Shown: one piece after another, positions 32,789 through 40,830 of the stretch
How the letters are laid out: every line of letters starts with the position of its first letter
Numbering within the stretch: position 1 is the first letter of the stretch
NCBI RefSeq assembly: GCF_013177455.1
Contig: NZ_CP053660.1
Location: 4,030,001-4,094,000, forward strand
Reading direction: 5' to 3'
DNA length: 64,000 nt
From: Nocardioides marmotae
GTDB taxonomy: Bacteria; Actinomycetota; Actinomycetes; Propionibacteriales; Nocardioidaceae
The notes under the pieces: model-generated
Databases searched by the model: none
What the model was told of the DNA's origin: nothing
Seen by the model: the letters and a program-made list of their open reading frames with translations, nothing else
Position numbers and translations under genes: made by a program

Positions 32789-34090
32789 TCAGGCGTCGCC
32801 GGTGGCGGCTCGGGCCGCGCGCTCGGCGACGGCGTACTCGTCGGTGCGGTCGTCGTAGGACCAGAAGTCCCGCAGCCAGGTGGCGGTCAGCGCCACGCCG
32901 GCGACGCAGGCGACGCCGCCGCTGGTGATCGCGCCGCGCACCGACCACAGGTCGGCGGTCACGCCGGCGCGCACCTGCCCGCCGAGCGGGCCGAGGGAGT
33001 AGGACAGCATCTCGATGCCGGCCAGCCGCCCGCGCATCGCCTCGGGGATGGTCTGGCTCCACACGGTCGCGCGGAAGATCCCGGAGATCATGTCCGCGCA
33101 GCCGGACAGGCCGAGGAAGAGCAGGACCAGCCAGAAGGACGGCATCAGGCCGGCGAGCGCCACGCAGGCGCCGTACGCCGCGGCGGCCACGACGATCGCC
33201 CGGCCGTGGTGGTGCACCCGGCTCGTCCAGCCGCTGGTGGCGGTGGCGAGCATCGCGCCGAGCGTCTGGGCGATGTAGAGCCCGCCGAGCAGCTCGGGGT
33301 TCTCGAAGACCTCCTCGACCAGGGCCGGGAACAGCACGACCGGCAGCGCGAGCAACATCGCGGCGATGTCGACGAGGTACGTGCCGAGCAGGTCGCGCCG
33401 GGAGAGGGCGTAGCGCACGCCCTGGCGGATGCCCTCCAGGCTCGGCGGGGTGGTCTCGGCGCGGTGGGCGTAGGACCGCATCCGCACGTAGAGCAGCGTC
33501 GCGATGGCCAGGCCGACCACGTCGATGAGGAAGCACCAACCGATACCGACGGTCGCGATGAGCACGCCGCCGATGGCCGGGCCGAGCAGCACGCCGATCT
33601 GGATGCCGAAGCTGCCCAGCGCGTTGGCGGCCATCAGCTGGTCGTGGCGCACGGTCCGCGGGAGCAGCGCCTCGCGGGAGGGCCGCTGGAGCGCGGAGCA
33701 GGAGACGAGGAAGACGGCCACCACGAAGACGACCCACACGTCGGGCTCGTCGCGGAACGCGTTGACCGCGAGCACGCCGGTGAAGAACGCCTGGGCGACG
33801 CCGGTCCAGATGAGCAGCTTGCGCCGGTCGACGTGGTCGGCCAGCGCGCCGCCGTACAGCCCGAAGACCACGAGCGGCGCCAGCTCGACCAGGCCGATCG
33901 CGCCGACGGCGAAGTTCGACCCGGTCAGCGAGTAGACCTGGAAGGGCACCGCGACGTAGGTGATCATCCCGCCGAGGTAGAAGACCGAGCCGGCCCAGAA
34001 GAGCAGCCGGAAGTCGCGGGACTCCCGCAACGGGGTGGTGTCCATCCGCAGGCCGAGCAGGGTGGCGCGGAGCCGGGCGGTCCAGGTCAT
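32789..34090 (-). CDS. MFS transporter (EntS-like)
   Basis: A 433-residue major facilitator with 11-12 hydrophobic helices. It has the MFS_3/EntS pattern LRESRDFRLLFWAGSVFYLGG at the N-terminus, the loop motif GGALADHVDRRKLL between helices 2 and 3, and LQRPSREALLPRTVRHDQL. This group exports siderophores, macrolides or other hydrophobic compounds. The start used is the ATG at 34090; an ATG at 34042 would remove 16 residues. A 12-bp tandem repeat lies in the 129-bp gap upstream. It is convergent with the coiled-coil gene, on the same strand as, but not overlapping, the hydrolase gene. Confidence 0.87.
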   Translation of the reverse strand: MTWTARLRATLLGLRMDTTPLRESRDFRLLFWAGSVFYLGGMITYVAVPFQVYSLTGSNFAVGAIGLVELAPLVVFGLYGGALADHVDRRKLLIWTGVAQAFFTGVLAVNAFRDEPDVWVVFVVAVFLVSCSALQRPSREALLPRTVRHDQLMAANALGSFGIQIGVLLGPAIGGVLIATVGIGWCFLIDVVGLAIATLLYVRMRSYAHRAETTPPSLEGIRQGVRYALSRRDLLGTYLVDIAAMLLALPVVLFPALVEEVFENPELLGGLYIAQTLGAMLATATSGWTSRVHHHGRAIVVAAAAYGACVALAGLMPSFWLVLLFLGLSGCADMISGIFRATVWSQTIPEAMRGRLAGIEMLSYSLGPLGGQVRAGVTADLWSVRGAITSGGVACVAGVALTATWLRDFWSYDDRTDEYAVAERAARAATGDA

Positions 34091-34140
34091 GCGTCGATCA
34101 CGAGGTGGGATGGTCGCACCCCGCCCGGCGCGGGCGCCAA

Positions 34141-34200
34141 CCGGCTGGGGGTCCGGCTGGGGGTCCGGCTGGGGGTCCGGCCGGGGGTCCGGCTGGGGTG
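34141..34200. repeat. Five tandem 12-bp repeats
   Basis: Unit CCGGCTGGGGGT, five copies (34141-34200) with small changes in copies 4 and 5. They lie between the hydrolase stop and the MFS start, both on the minus strand. In the gap nothing else is seen. Copy number may vary between strains and alter the spacing to the MFS promoter. Confidence 0.9.
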
Positions 34201-34219
34201 TCCGCCCAGGGGTGTCCGG

Positions 34220-35155
34220 CTAGGGCGCGAGGTGCCGGCGCAGGAAGTGCACCTGGTGGGCCAGCGCCGGCTCGAACCAGTCCCGGCCGGCGTAGACGTC
34301 GAAGTGGTCGCACGGGTAGTGCCGCACCTCGCCGCGGCCGGCGAAGGCCGCCTTCAGCGCGGCGTGCGGCGGGGCACTGCGGTCGTGGTCGGCGATCTGC
34401 ACCAGCAGCGGGCAGCGCAGGTCGGCGGCGTGCTTGGCCGGGCGGTGCCCGCCGAGCTCGAGGCCGACGGCGGCGTCGATCTCGTTGCGCCAGCTCGGTC
34501 CGGCGATGGCCAGGTAGTCCTCGTAGCAGCCGTCGAGCGTGAGCGCGCCGAGCTCGCCGGGCCGCGCCACGACCGGCATCGTCCGGGGGCCGGCGACCCG
34601 GCTGCGCACGCCCTCGACGGTCGAGCGGAGCATCGCCGAGGGCTTGTGGTGGCGCATCGCGAGCCGGCCGGCGGCCAGCCCGTCGACGAGCGGGGCCAGC
34701 GCGACCACCGCGGCGACGTCCTCGCGGCCGGCGCCGACGCTGAGCACGTGCCCACCGGCCAGGGAGACCCCCCACAGCACGAGCCGGTCCGGGTCGACCC
34801 CGTCGAGGCGCTTGGCCGCCATCGCCGCGGCGCGGTAGTCCGCGACCTGCCCGGCCATCGAGACCGTCTGACGCGGAGCGCCCCCGGAGGTGCCGAAGCC
34901 GCGGTAGTCGAAGGCGAGCACGTCGAGGCCGGCGGCGGCCAGCCCGCGGGCGTACGGCTCGAGGCCGGAGTCCTTGGTGCCGGCCAGGCCGTGGGCCATC
35001 ACCACGACCGGGCGCCCCGCGGGGCCGGCCAGGTCGTCGGTCGCGGCCGGGAAGTGCCAGGCGGAGAGCTCGACGCCGGCGGAGGCGAAGGCGACGTCGC
35101 GCCGGGTGCCCGGGGTGGCCTCCGGGGCGGTGGCGGGCGGCTGCTGGCTGGTCAT
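34220..35155 (-). CDS. Alpha/beta hydrolase
   Basis: A 311-residue alpha/beta-hydrolase. The oxyanion region is VMAHGLAGTKDSGL, the nucleophile elbow is GVSLAGGH (Ser about residue 130), the acid is in IADHDRSAP and the His in DHFDVYAG near the C-terminus. FDYRGFGTSGG is a family strand. The ATG at 35155 overlaps the TGA of the TetR gene by 4 nt, so it belongs to the FMO-TetR-hydrolase operon. A natural guess is that it hydrolyses the ester or lactone produced by the upstream monooxygenase. Confidence 0.86.
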   Translation of the reverse strand: MTSQQPPATAPEATPGTRRDVAFASAGVELSAWHFPAATDDLAGPAGRPVVVMAHGLAGTKDSGLEPYARGLAAAGLDVLAFDYRGFGTSGGAPRQTVSMAGQVADYRAAAMAAKRLDGVDPDRLVLWGVSLAGGHVLSVGAGREDVAAVVALAPLVDGLAAGRLAMRHHKPSAMLRSTVEGVRSRVAGPRTMPVVARPGELGALTLDGCYEDYLAIAGPSWRNEIDAAVGLELGGHRPAKHAADLRCPLLVQIADHDRSAPPHAALKAAFAGRGEVRHYPCDHFDVYAGRDWFEPALAHQVHFLRRHLAP

Positions 35156-35760
35156 GGGGTGGTCCTCCCGTAGATGGCGCTGGTCCAGAGGTGCACGACG
35201 GCGTCGATGTGGTCCTCGCCGGTCGTGTCGGCGGCGCGGACGAGCCGCTCGAGGGTGCGGTCGTTGAGGTCGAGCAGGGCGGTGGCCAGCGCCGTGGCCG
35301 GGGGTCCGGCGGGGGCGCGACCGGCGGCCCGCTCGGACTCCACCAGCGCGGCGACGACCTCGACGAAGGCGGCGATCCGCTGCTCCCACCTCTCGCGCAC
35401 CGCGGGGCTGGTGGCGCGGGCCTCGAGCATGGCGCGGTGGACGTGGGTACGCCGCCGCCAGCCCTCGACGACGCTGCGGATCGCGGTGGCGATCCGCTCG
35501 CTCATCGCGCCGTCGCCGCCGAGCAGGCCGGCGGCGTCCCAGGCGTCGTCCTCCATCTCGTCCATGAGGGCGGCGACGGCGGCGGCCTTGTTGTCGAAGT
35601 AGAAGTAGAACGCCGAGCGGGTGACCCCGGCGCGCCGCGAGAGGTCCGCGACGTTGATGTCCTCGAGCCGGGCGTGCGGCCCGGCCTTGCGCAGCGCCTG
35701 GTCGAGGGCCTCGAGCAGCGCGGCCCGGCGCTGGTCGCCCCGGGTGGCGGCCGGGCTCAC
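35152..35760 (-). CDS. EthR-like TetR-family repressor
   Basis: A 202-residue TetR-family regulator. The HTH is INVADLSRRAGVTRSAFYFYFDNKAAAVAALMDEM. The ligand domain has the EthR-like pattern ALATALLDLNDRTLERL and ends VVHLWTSAIYGR, very close to the Mycobacterium EthR C-terminus as I recall it. EthR controls the EthA Baeyer-Villiger monooxygenase. Here the TetR gene overlaps the FMO gene by 4 nt (GTG start at 35760). It probably represses this operon via the palindromes at 37156-37181, and may also act at 26318-26331, which shares the GAAC-N2-GTTC core. Confidence 0.85.
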   Translation of the reverse strand: MSPAATRGDQRRAALLEALDQALRKAGPHARLEDINVADLSRRAGVTRSAFYFYFDNKAAAVAALMDEMEDDAWDAAGLLGGDGAMSERIATAIRSVVEGWRRRTHVHRAMLEARATSPAVRERWEQRIAAFVEVVAALVESERAAGRAPAGPPATALATALLDLNDRTLERLVRAADTTGEDHIDAVVHLWTSAIYGRTTP

Positions 35761-37145
35761 AGGACGGTCGGCTCGGGTGCGGTCGGCTCGGGCACGGCCG
35801 CGCTGCGGCCGGCGAGGGCGGGCGCGCCGGCGCGGCGGGCCCGCTCGCGGCCCTCGGGCAGCTCCTTGGTCCGCATCTGGTGCTCGTAGACGAAGTAGTC
35901 GAGCTGGTGGGTGTGGCGGGGCCGGTCGAGCATGTGGCCCATGTAGAGCGCGTCGTCGGCGCGGATGACCTCCTGCATCTGCTCGACCGGCGGCGGGGCG
36001 TACTCCCCGACGGCGTACGCCGCGATCAGCCGGGCCTGGCTCTCCACGAACGGGAACAGCGTGGGGGTGGCCTGGGCGAAGCCGGCGAAGAGCAGGTCGT
36101 CGAGGCCCGGCTTGAGGATCCGCTTGTACAGGTCGATCCGGTTGCCCGGTGCACTGATGAAGGCGGGGTCGAAGAAGGGGAAGGTGAGGTTGTAGCCGGT
36201 GGCGTAGACGATCACGTCGAACTCCGCGGACGCGCCGTCCTCGAAGTGGACCGTGCTGCCGTCGAGCCGGGCGACGTTGCCGCGGGCGGTGACGTCGCCG
36301 GACTTCAGCCGCAGCGGCAGCTCGGTGGACTGCGTGGGGTGGGCCTCGAAGAACTTGTGGTTGGGCGCGGGCAGGCCGTAGTTGCGCGGGTCGGAGCCGG
36401 TGAACCGCTGGCCCCACTGGGCGACCTTGCGCTGCCAGGACAGCGGCAGCTGGGGGTAGGTCCGGTAGTTCATGTCCGCCGGCTTGCCGTACATCAGCTT
36501 CGGGACGATCCACGCGCTGCTGCGGGTGGAGAGCGTGACCTGGTTGCGCAGCACCCGCTGGGAGAGCTCCACGGTGATGTCCGCGGCGCTGTTGCCGAGC
36601 CCGACGACGAGGATCCGCTTGTCCATCAGGTGCAGCGGCGTCCACGGGTCGACGTAGTGGTGGGAGTGGATCGACTCCCCGGTGAACTCGCCGGGGAAGT
36701 CCGCGGTCCGCGGGTCCCAGTGGTGGCCGTTGGCGACGACGAGGAGGTCGAAGCGCCGGGTCTCCCCGCGCTGGGTCTGCAGCTCCCAGCCGCCGTCGGG
36801 CAGCCGGTCGGCGTGGACCACGCCGTTCTCGAACTCGATGCGCTCGCGCAGCCCGAAGGCGTCGGCGTAGGAGTCGAGGTAGGCCTTGATGTCGGTGTGG
36901 TGCGGGAAGTCCGGGTAGTGCTCCGGCATCGGGAAGTCCTTGAAGGACAGCTGGTACTTCGAGGTGTCGATGTGCAGCGAGCGGTAGGCGCTGCTGTGGC
37001 CGTTGGGGTTGCCGAAGGCCCAGTTGCCCCCGACCCGGTCCGAGCTCTCGAACGTCGTGCCCGGCACGCCGTAGTCGGCGAGCATCTTGGTCACGGTCAG
37101 TCCGCTGATGCCCGCGCCGATGACGGCGGTGGTGGGTGCTCGCAT
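35757..37145 (-). CDS. Flavin-containing monooxygenase (FMO/BVMO type)
   Basis: A 462-residue FAD- and NADPH-dependent monooxygenase. The FAD motif is AVIGAGISGLTVTK, followed by ESSDRVGGNW. The FMO/BVMO fingerprint FxGxxxHxxxY is present as FTGESIHSHHY. The NADPH Rossmann motif is LVVGLGNSAADI, and the late ATGY motif is VIVYATGYN. It would insert oxygen into a ketone or oxidise a heteroatom. The start is the ATG at 37145, with a TTGACG-18-TAGTTT promoter 6 nt upstream, so it is leaderless. It is first in the FMO-TetR-hydrolase operon, and the last 40 residues are a disordered Pro/Ala tail. Confidence 0.9.
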   Translation of the reverse strand: MRAPTTAVIGAGISGLTVTKMLADYGVPGTTFESSDRVGGNWAFGNPNGHSSAYRSLHIDTSKYQLSFKDFPMPEHYPDFPHHTDIKAYLDSYADAFGLRERIEFENGVVHADRLPDGGWELQTQRGETRRFDLLVVANGHHWDPRTADFPGEFTGESIHSHHYVDPWTPLHLMDKRILVVGLGNSAADITVELSQRVLRNQVTLSTRSSAWIVPKLMYGKPADMNYRTYPQLPLSWQRKVAQWGQRFTGSDPRNYGLPAPNHKFFEAHPTQSTELPLRLKSGDVTARGNVARLDGSTVHFEDGASAEFDVIVYATGYNLTFPFFDPAFISAPGNRIDLYKRILKPGLDDLLFAGFAQATPTLFPFVESQARLIAAYAVGEYAPPPVEQMQEVIRADDALYMGHMLDRPRHTHQLDYFVYEHQMRTKELPEGRERARRAGAPALAGRSAAVPEPTAPEPTVL

Positions 37146-37151
37146 GCCGCG

Positions 37152-37181
37152 AAACTAGAACCTGTTCTTGACGCGCGTCAA
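37152..37181 (-). promoter_or_regulatory. FMO operon promoter with two overlapping operators
   Basis: On the minus strand TTGACG and TAGTTT (37152-37157) are 18 bp apart, and TAGTTT ends 6 nt before the ATG at 37145. TAGAACCTGTTCTT (37156-37169) has the GAAC-N2-GTTC core and overlaps the -10. TTGACGCGCGTCAA (37168-37181) is a perfect 14-bp palindrome that contains the -35. Repression by the EthR-like protein or another TetR regulator is likely. Confidence 0.65.
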
Positions 37182-37235
37182 CAGCCAGGCTGTGGCGGCG
37201 CTCGGGCGGCGCTCGGGCAGGGGCTCGGGCGGGGC

Positions 37236-38429
37236 TCAGGCGGGGATCGCGCCGATCCCCGGGGCGGCCTCGCCGTGCCAGGCGCGCTCCTGGCGCCGGT
37301 GGTGCCGGTCGGCGCGGACGAGCAGCCGCAGGCGCCCGCCGGGGAGCCGGCCGACCACCTGGGTCCAGCCGAGGTTGGCAGCGACCCGCCACACGCCGTA
37401 CCAAGGCGCCCGGACGGGCAGGCCGAGGTCGCGCATGGCCGCCGGGCCGAGGAGCCAGGTGCTGACCGAGAGGGCGCGCTCGCGCTCCCAGCGGCGGCGC
37501 AGCGGGCCGTACGGCGCCAGGTCGACCATGTCGATGAGCGCGGCCGCGAGGGTGCGGCTGTTCTCGTCGGGCGGCGGGTCGTGGGAGAGGAAGTGGTAGA
37601 GCAGCCGGCGCCCGCGGCGCTCGGTGCGGGGCAGCCACTCCTCGTCCACGCCCATCAGCCAGCCCACGTAGGACCACAGGTGCATGACCGCGGCGGCGTC
37701 GCGGCGCGGGACGCGGACGCCGAGCAGGCGCAGGTGCAGCAGGAAGCTGGTGGAGAAGACGCCGAGCGTGCTGGCCTGGTCGTACTGGTTGATCGGCACG
37801 CCGCGCAGGTCCCACTCCCAGGTGGGGTCCTGCTCGAGGTGGTGGTTGACGAAGCCGTGCATCACCCGCACGTGCAGCGCGAGCCGGTGGCCCTCCGCGC
37901 CCGGCTCGAGGCCGGCGGGGGCGGTGACCGCGCGCCACCAGGCGGTCGTCTCCCCGATCCGGCGCAGGGTCTCCTCGCCGGTCAGCCGGCCGGTGCGCGC
38001 GAGCGGCTCGAGCGCGGCGGCGGTGCGGTAGCCACCGAGCAGCGACCCGTGGGTGAGCACCAGGCCCGCGTCGTGGCCGAAGGTGCGGCACGCCTCGGCG
38101 CCCCGGGCCAGCAGGTCGTCGTCGACCCAGTCCGGGCGCTGCGCGACGGCGGCGAAGAAGTCCCGCAGGGGTGCGGGTGCGTCCGGGCCGGCCCCGCCGG
38201 CGGCCAGCGCGGCGTGCACCTCGCGCATGGAGACCGTCCGGTCCTCCCGGACCGCCCGCACCAGCGCGGCGGCGACCTCGTCGCGGCGCAGGAGGCCGCG
38301 ACGCAGCGCGTCGACCTCTGCCGGGCCGGGTCGCGCGCCCGGGCCGGCGGTCCACCGCAGCGGGGCGGCGGCGCGCGCGGACCAGGCGCGGTCGGCGGCG
38401 AAACGGGAGGGAGCGGCGCTCACGACCAT
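37236..38429 (-). CDS. MpaB/DUF2236-family oxygenase
   Basis: A 397-residue protein of the DUF2236/MpaB family, related to the heme-b latex-clearing protein Lcp. The family features are FGHDAGLVLTHGSLLGGY, RLALHVRVMHGFVNHHLEQ, GVPINQYDQASTLGVFSTSFL and HLWSYVGWLMGVDEEWLP, with several His residues that may bind heme. The rest is helical and ends in a basic region. The likely activity is oxidative cleavage of a hydrophobic substrate. The ATG at 38429 has a leaderless TAGGGT -10 6 nt upstream (38436-38441). It stands between the FMO operon and the DGTDS peptide operon, on the same strand, with its own promoter. Confidence 0.85.
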   Translation of the reverse strand: MVVSAAPSRFAADRAWSARAAAPLRWTAGPGARPGPAEVDALRRGLLRRDEVAAALVRAVREDRTVSMREVHAALAAGGAGPDAPAPLRDFFAAVAQRPDWVDDDLLARGAEACRTFGHDAGLVLTHGSLLGGYRTAAALEPLARTGRLTGEETLRRIGETTAWWRAVTAPAGLEPGAEGHRLALHVRVMHGFVNHHLEQDPTWEWDLRGVPINQYDQASTLGVFSTSFLLHLRLLGVRVPRRDAAAVMHLWSYVGWLMGVDEEWLPRTERRGRRLLYHFLSHDPPPDENSRTLAAALIDMVDLAPYGPLRRRWERERALSVSTWLLGPAAMRDLGLPVRAPWYGVWRVAANLGWTQVVGRLPGGRLRLLVRADRHHRRQERAWHGEAAPGIGAIPA

Positions 38430-38435
38430 TCCCCG

Positions 38436-38441
38436 ACCCTA
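38436..38441 (-). promoter_or_regulatory. Leaderless -10 box of the MpaB-like gene
   Basis: TAGGGT on the minus strand, 6 nt before the ATG at 38429. Confidence 0.45.
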
Positions 38442-38473
38442 GGGGCGCGAGGGGTCGCGCGGCCAGGGTCGGC

Positions 38474-39775
38474 TCAGCCCCAGCCGCCGAGATGGGCCTC
38501 GAGCGTGGTCCCCGGCCGCACCGCCGCCAGGCCGAGCCCGGCCGCGGGCTCGGCGCGTTCCGCGAAGAGGTCGGTGCGCCCCCACCGCTCCTGGCGCCGT
38601 ACGCCGCGCAGCGTGCGCGCCGTCACCAGCGGCGCCCCGTCGGCCCCGGTCAGCCGCAGGAGGCCCGGCGCGTCCGGGCCGGCGAGCCGGGCGACGACGG
38701 CCCGCCACGCCTCGGCGGAGCCGCGGACCGGCCGCTCGAGGTGGAGGTGCCAGGCGGGGGTGCCCGGTGGCGGCCCGGCGGCGACCCGCGGGTCACCGGC
38801 GAGCAGCCCGGCGACGTACGCGGGGGCCTGGACGTGGGCGGTGGGGAGGGCGGCGAGGAGGCTGTCGAGCGCGACGAGCAGCCCGGTCGGGTCGAGGCCG
38901 TCGGCGATCGTGACGAGCGGGTCGCGCGGCCCGACCAGCAGCCCGCGGGGGGCGGCGCCCGGCGCGGGCACCCGGCGGGCGATGGCGAGGGTCTCGGCGA
39001 GCGCGCGCGCCCGGTCGGCCGCGGAGTCCCGGGCGGCGAAGTCGGGGCCGTCGTGCCAGGCGACGGCGGCGGGCTCGTGCGCGAGGAGCGCGCCGTGCCG
39101 CCAGGCCCGGGCGGCCCACTCCCAGTCCTCCCCGCCGTAGGCCGCGAAGGTCTCGTCGAAGCCGCCGATGTGCGTGTGCAGCCAGCGGCTGCAGGCGGCG
39201 ACCGCGGAGAGCACGAAGCGGTAGGAGGTGTCGTCGGCCTCGACCAGGTCGCGGGTGCGCCGGTAGCCCTCGACCAGCCACGCCGGCGACGACAGCTCGT
39301 GGGCCGGGCCGGCGTCCTCGACCGGGGCGTCGACCGGCACGGCGACGAGGTCGGCGTGGCGCCGCCGACCGACGACGAGCGCCTCGGGCAGCAGGTGCGG
39401 CAGCCGGCTGATCGCGGCGACGTACCCCGGCTCGGGCGTGGTGTCGGCGTCGAGGAAGACCAGCACCTCCCCGGTGCCGGCCGCGGCGCCGAGGTTGCGC
39501 GCGGCGGCGGCGCGGAACCCCTCGTCGGCCTGGCGGACCAGCCGCACGCCGTCCGGCACGGTCGGCGCCGTCGCCGAGCCGTCGTCGGCGACGACCACCT
39601 CGAGCCGGTCGGCCGGGTGGGTCTGCCGGCCCAGGGCGTGCAGGGTCCGGGCCAGCTCGCGCGGCTGCTCGTAGTGGGTGACGACCACCGTCACCGTGGG
39701 CGGCGGCCCGGTGCGGGGCCCGGCGAGGTCCCAGCGGTTGCCCGGCACGGTGGCGCCGGAGGGCGGCCGGCTCAC
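38474..39775 (-). CDS. Glycosyltransferase family 2 protein
   Basis: A 433-residue glycosyltransferase. The GT-A fold begins TVTVVVTHYEQPRELARTLHAL with the nucleotide Asp in VVVADDGSA, and has the DxD in VLVFLDADTTPEPGYV. The acceptor-side motif GGEDWEWAARAWRHG carries the ED(W) catalytic-base pattern typical of GT2. The second half (about 290-433) is an unassigned alpha/beta region. The GTG at 39775 overlaps the stop of the upstream GT-like gene. It is last in the five-gene DGTDS operon and could glycosylate Ser/Thr residues of the peptide, an inference from context. Confidence 0.87.
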   Translation of the reverse strand: MSRPPSGATVPGNRWDLAGPRTGPPPTVTVVVTHYEQPRELARTLHALGRQTHPADRLEVVVADDGSATAPTVPDGVRLVRQADEGFRAAAARNLGAAAGTGEVLVFLDADTTPEPGYVAAISRLPHLLPEALVVGRRRHADLVAVPVDAPVEDAGPAHELSSPAWLVEGYRRTRDLVEADDTSYRFVLSAVAACSRWLHTHIGGFDETFAAYGGEDWEWAARAWRHGALLAHEPAAVAWHDGPDFAARDSAADRARALAETLAIARRVPAPGAAPRGLLVGPRDPLVTIADGLDPTGLLVALDSLLAALPTAHVQAPAYVAGLLAGDPRVAAGPPPGTPAWHLHLERPVRGSAEAWRAVVARLAGPDAPGLLRLTGADGAPLVTARTLRGVRRQERWGRTDLFAERAEPAAGLGLAAVRPGTTLEAHLGGWG

Positions 39776-40830
39776 GGGAACGGGACGAACACCGGCGGGA
39801 CCGGGTCCGGGACGGCGCGGTGGACCGAGGCCCACCACGCGGCGTACTGGCGGGCGCTGGCGTCAAGGTCGGGGCCGGGCACCGCGCCCTCGGGCAGCCA
39901 CGTCGAGGCGGGGTCGGCGAGGGCGCGCTCGATCGCGGGGACCAGCCCGGCGTCGTCGTGGAGCACGTGGGCGCCGGGGCGCAGCGCGTCGACCTCCCGG
40001 GCGTACGGCCCGTCGAGCAGCAGCGGGCGCCGGCCCACGGCGAGCCACCGGTTGACCGAGGCGGAGGCGGAGAGGTGACGGTGCCCGCTGACGGGTACGT
40101 CGGCGCGGGCCATCGCGGCGACCAGCTCGTCGTCGGGCAGCCAGCCGGTGACGGTCAGCCCGACCCCGCCGGCCCGGGCCCGCCGGTGCAGCTCGGCGAG
40201 CAGGTCGGCGTGCCCCTCGACCGGGGAGCCGAGGCAGGCCACGTCGACCTCGTGGCCCCGGGCGCGCAGCTCGGTCGCCGCCTGGAGCAGCTCGCGGTGG
40301 CCCTTGTCGGGGTAGACGAAGCCGAGCGCGGCGAGCGTCGCCGGGCCGTCCCGGTCCGGCCCCTCCCCCCGGGTCGGGCGCGGCTGCACGGGCACGACCG
40401 GCAGGTGCACGACGACCCCGGGCGGGACGTCGCGGTCGGCGCCGACCCGGGCCAGGGCGCGCAGCACGAGGTCGGCCTCGTGGTGGCTGCTGACCGCCCA
40501 GCCGGCGCAGGCGCGGACGACCTCGGCGTAGGCGCGCGCCCGCTCCTCGCCGGCCCACGGCTGGGGCACGTCGTGGAGGGTCACCGTCGTCGGCACCCGG
40601 GTGCACAGGCCGACGGCCCGCCGCACCGCGACCGCCGGGGTCGGGCCGAGGAGCCGCTCGGTGAAGTGCAGGTGGGCGGGACCGTCGGGCACCGGGCCGT
40701 CGAGCACCTCCGCGGGCCCCACCAGCGACGGCGCACCGAGCGCCCGCGCCAGCTGCGCGGCGTACTCCACGACGCCGTGGGTGCGGGGCCCGGCCACCAC
40801 CTGCAGCGGCGGCTCCTGCAGCGTGCTCAT
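39772..40830 (-). CDS. GT4-like glycosyltransferase
   Basis: A 352-residue protein with a GT-B-like layout. The N-terminal half has QVVAGPRTHGVVEYAAQLARAL and HLHFTERLLG. A central VTLHDVPQPW and SSHHEADLVL follow. The C-terminal half has LAALGFVYPDKGHRELLQAATELRARGHEVDVACLG and LTVTGWLPDDELVAAMARADVPVSGH, the pattern of GT4 donor-binding domains. The usual EX7E motif is not evident, so donor binding may be altered. It is coupled by 4-nt overlaps to both neighbours (ATG at 40830). It probably transfers a sugar, perhaps to the DGTDS peptide. Confidence 0.75.
   Translation of the reverse strand: MSTLQEPPLQVVAGPRTHGVVEYAAQLARALGAPSLVGPAEVLDGPVPDGPAHLHFTERLLGPTPAVAVRRAVGLCTRVPTTVTLHDVPQPWAGEERARAYAEVVRACAGWAVSSHHEADLVLRALARVGADRDVPPGVVVHLPVVPVQPRPTRGEGPDRDGPATLAALGFVYPDKGHRELLQAATELRARGHEVDVACLGSPVEGHADLLAELHRRARAGGVGLTVTGWLPDDELVAAMARADVPVSGHRHLSASASVNRWLAVGRRPLLLDGPYAREVDALRPGAHVLHDDAGLVPAIERALADPASTWLPEGAVPGPDLDASARQYAAWWASVHRAVPDPVPPVFVPFP

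Noticed and set aside
34098..34775. Open frame on the minus strand with Pro-Ala-Gly repeats over the 12-bp repeats
   Set aside because: It is a second frame of the hydrolase gene that runs through the tandem repeats; no start signal or domain supports it.
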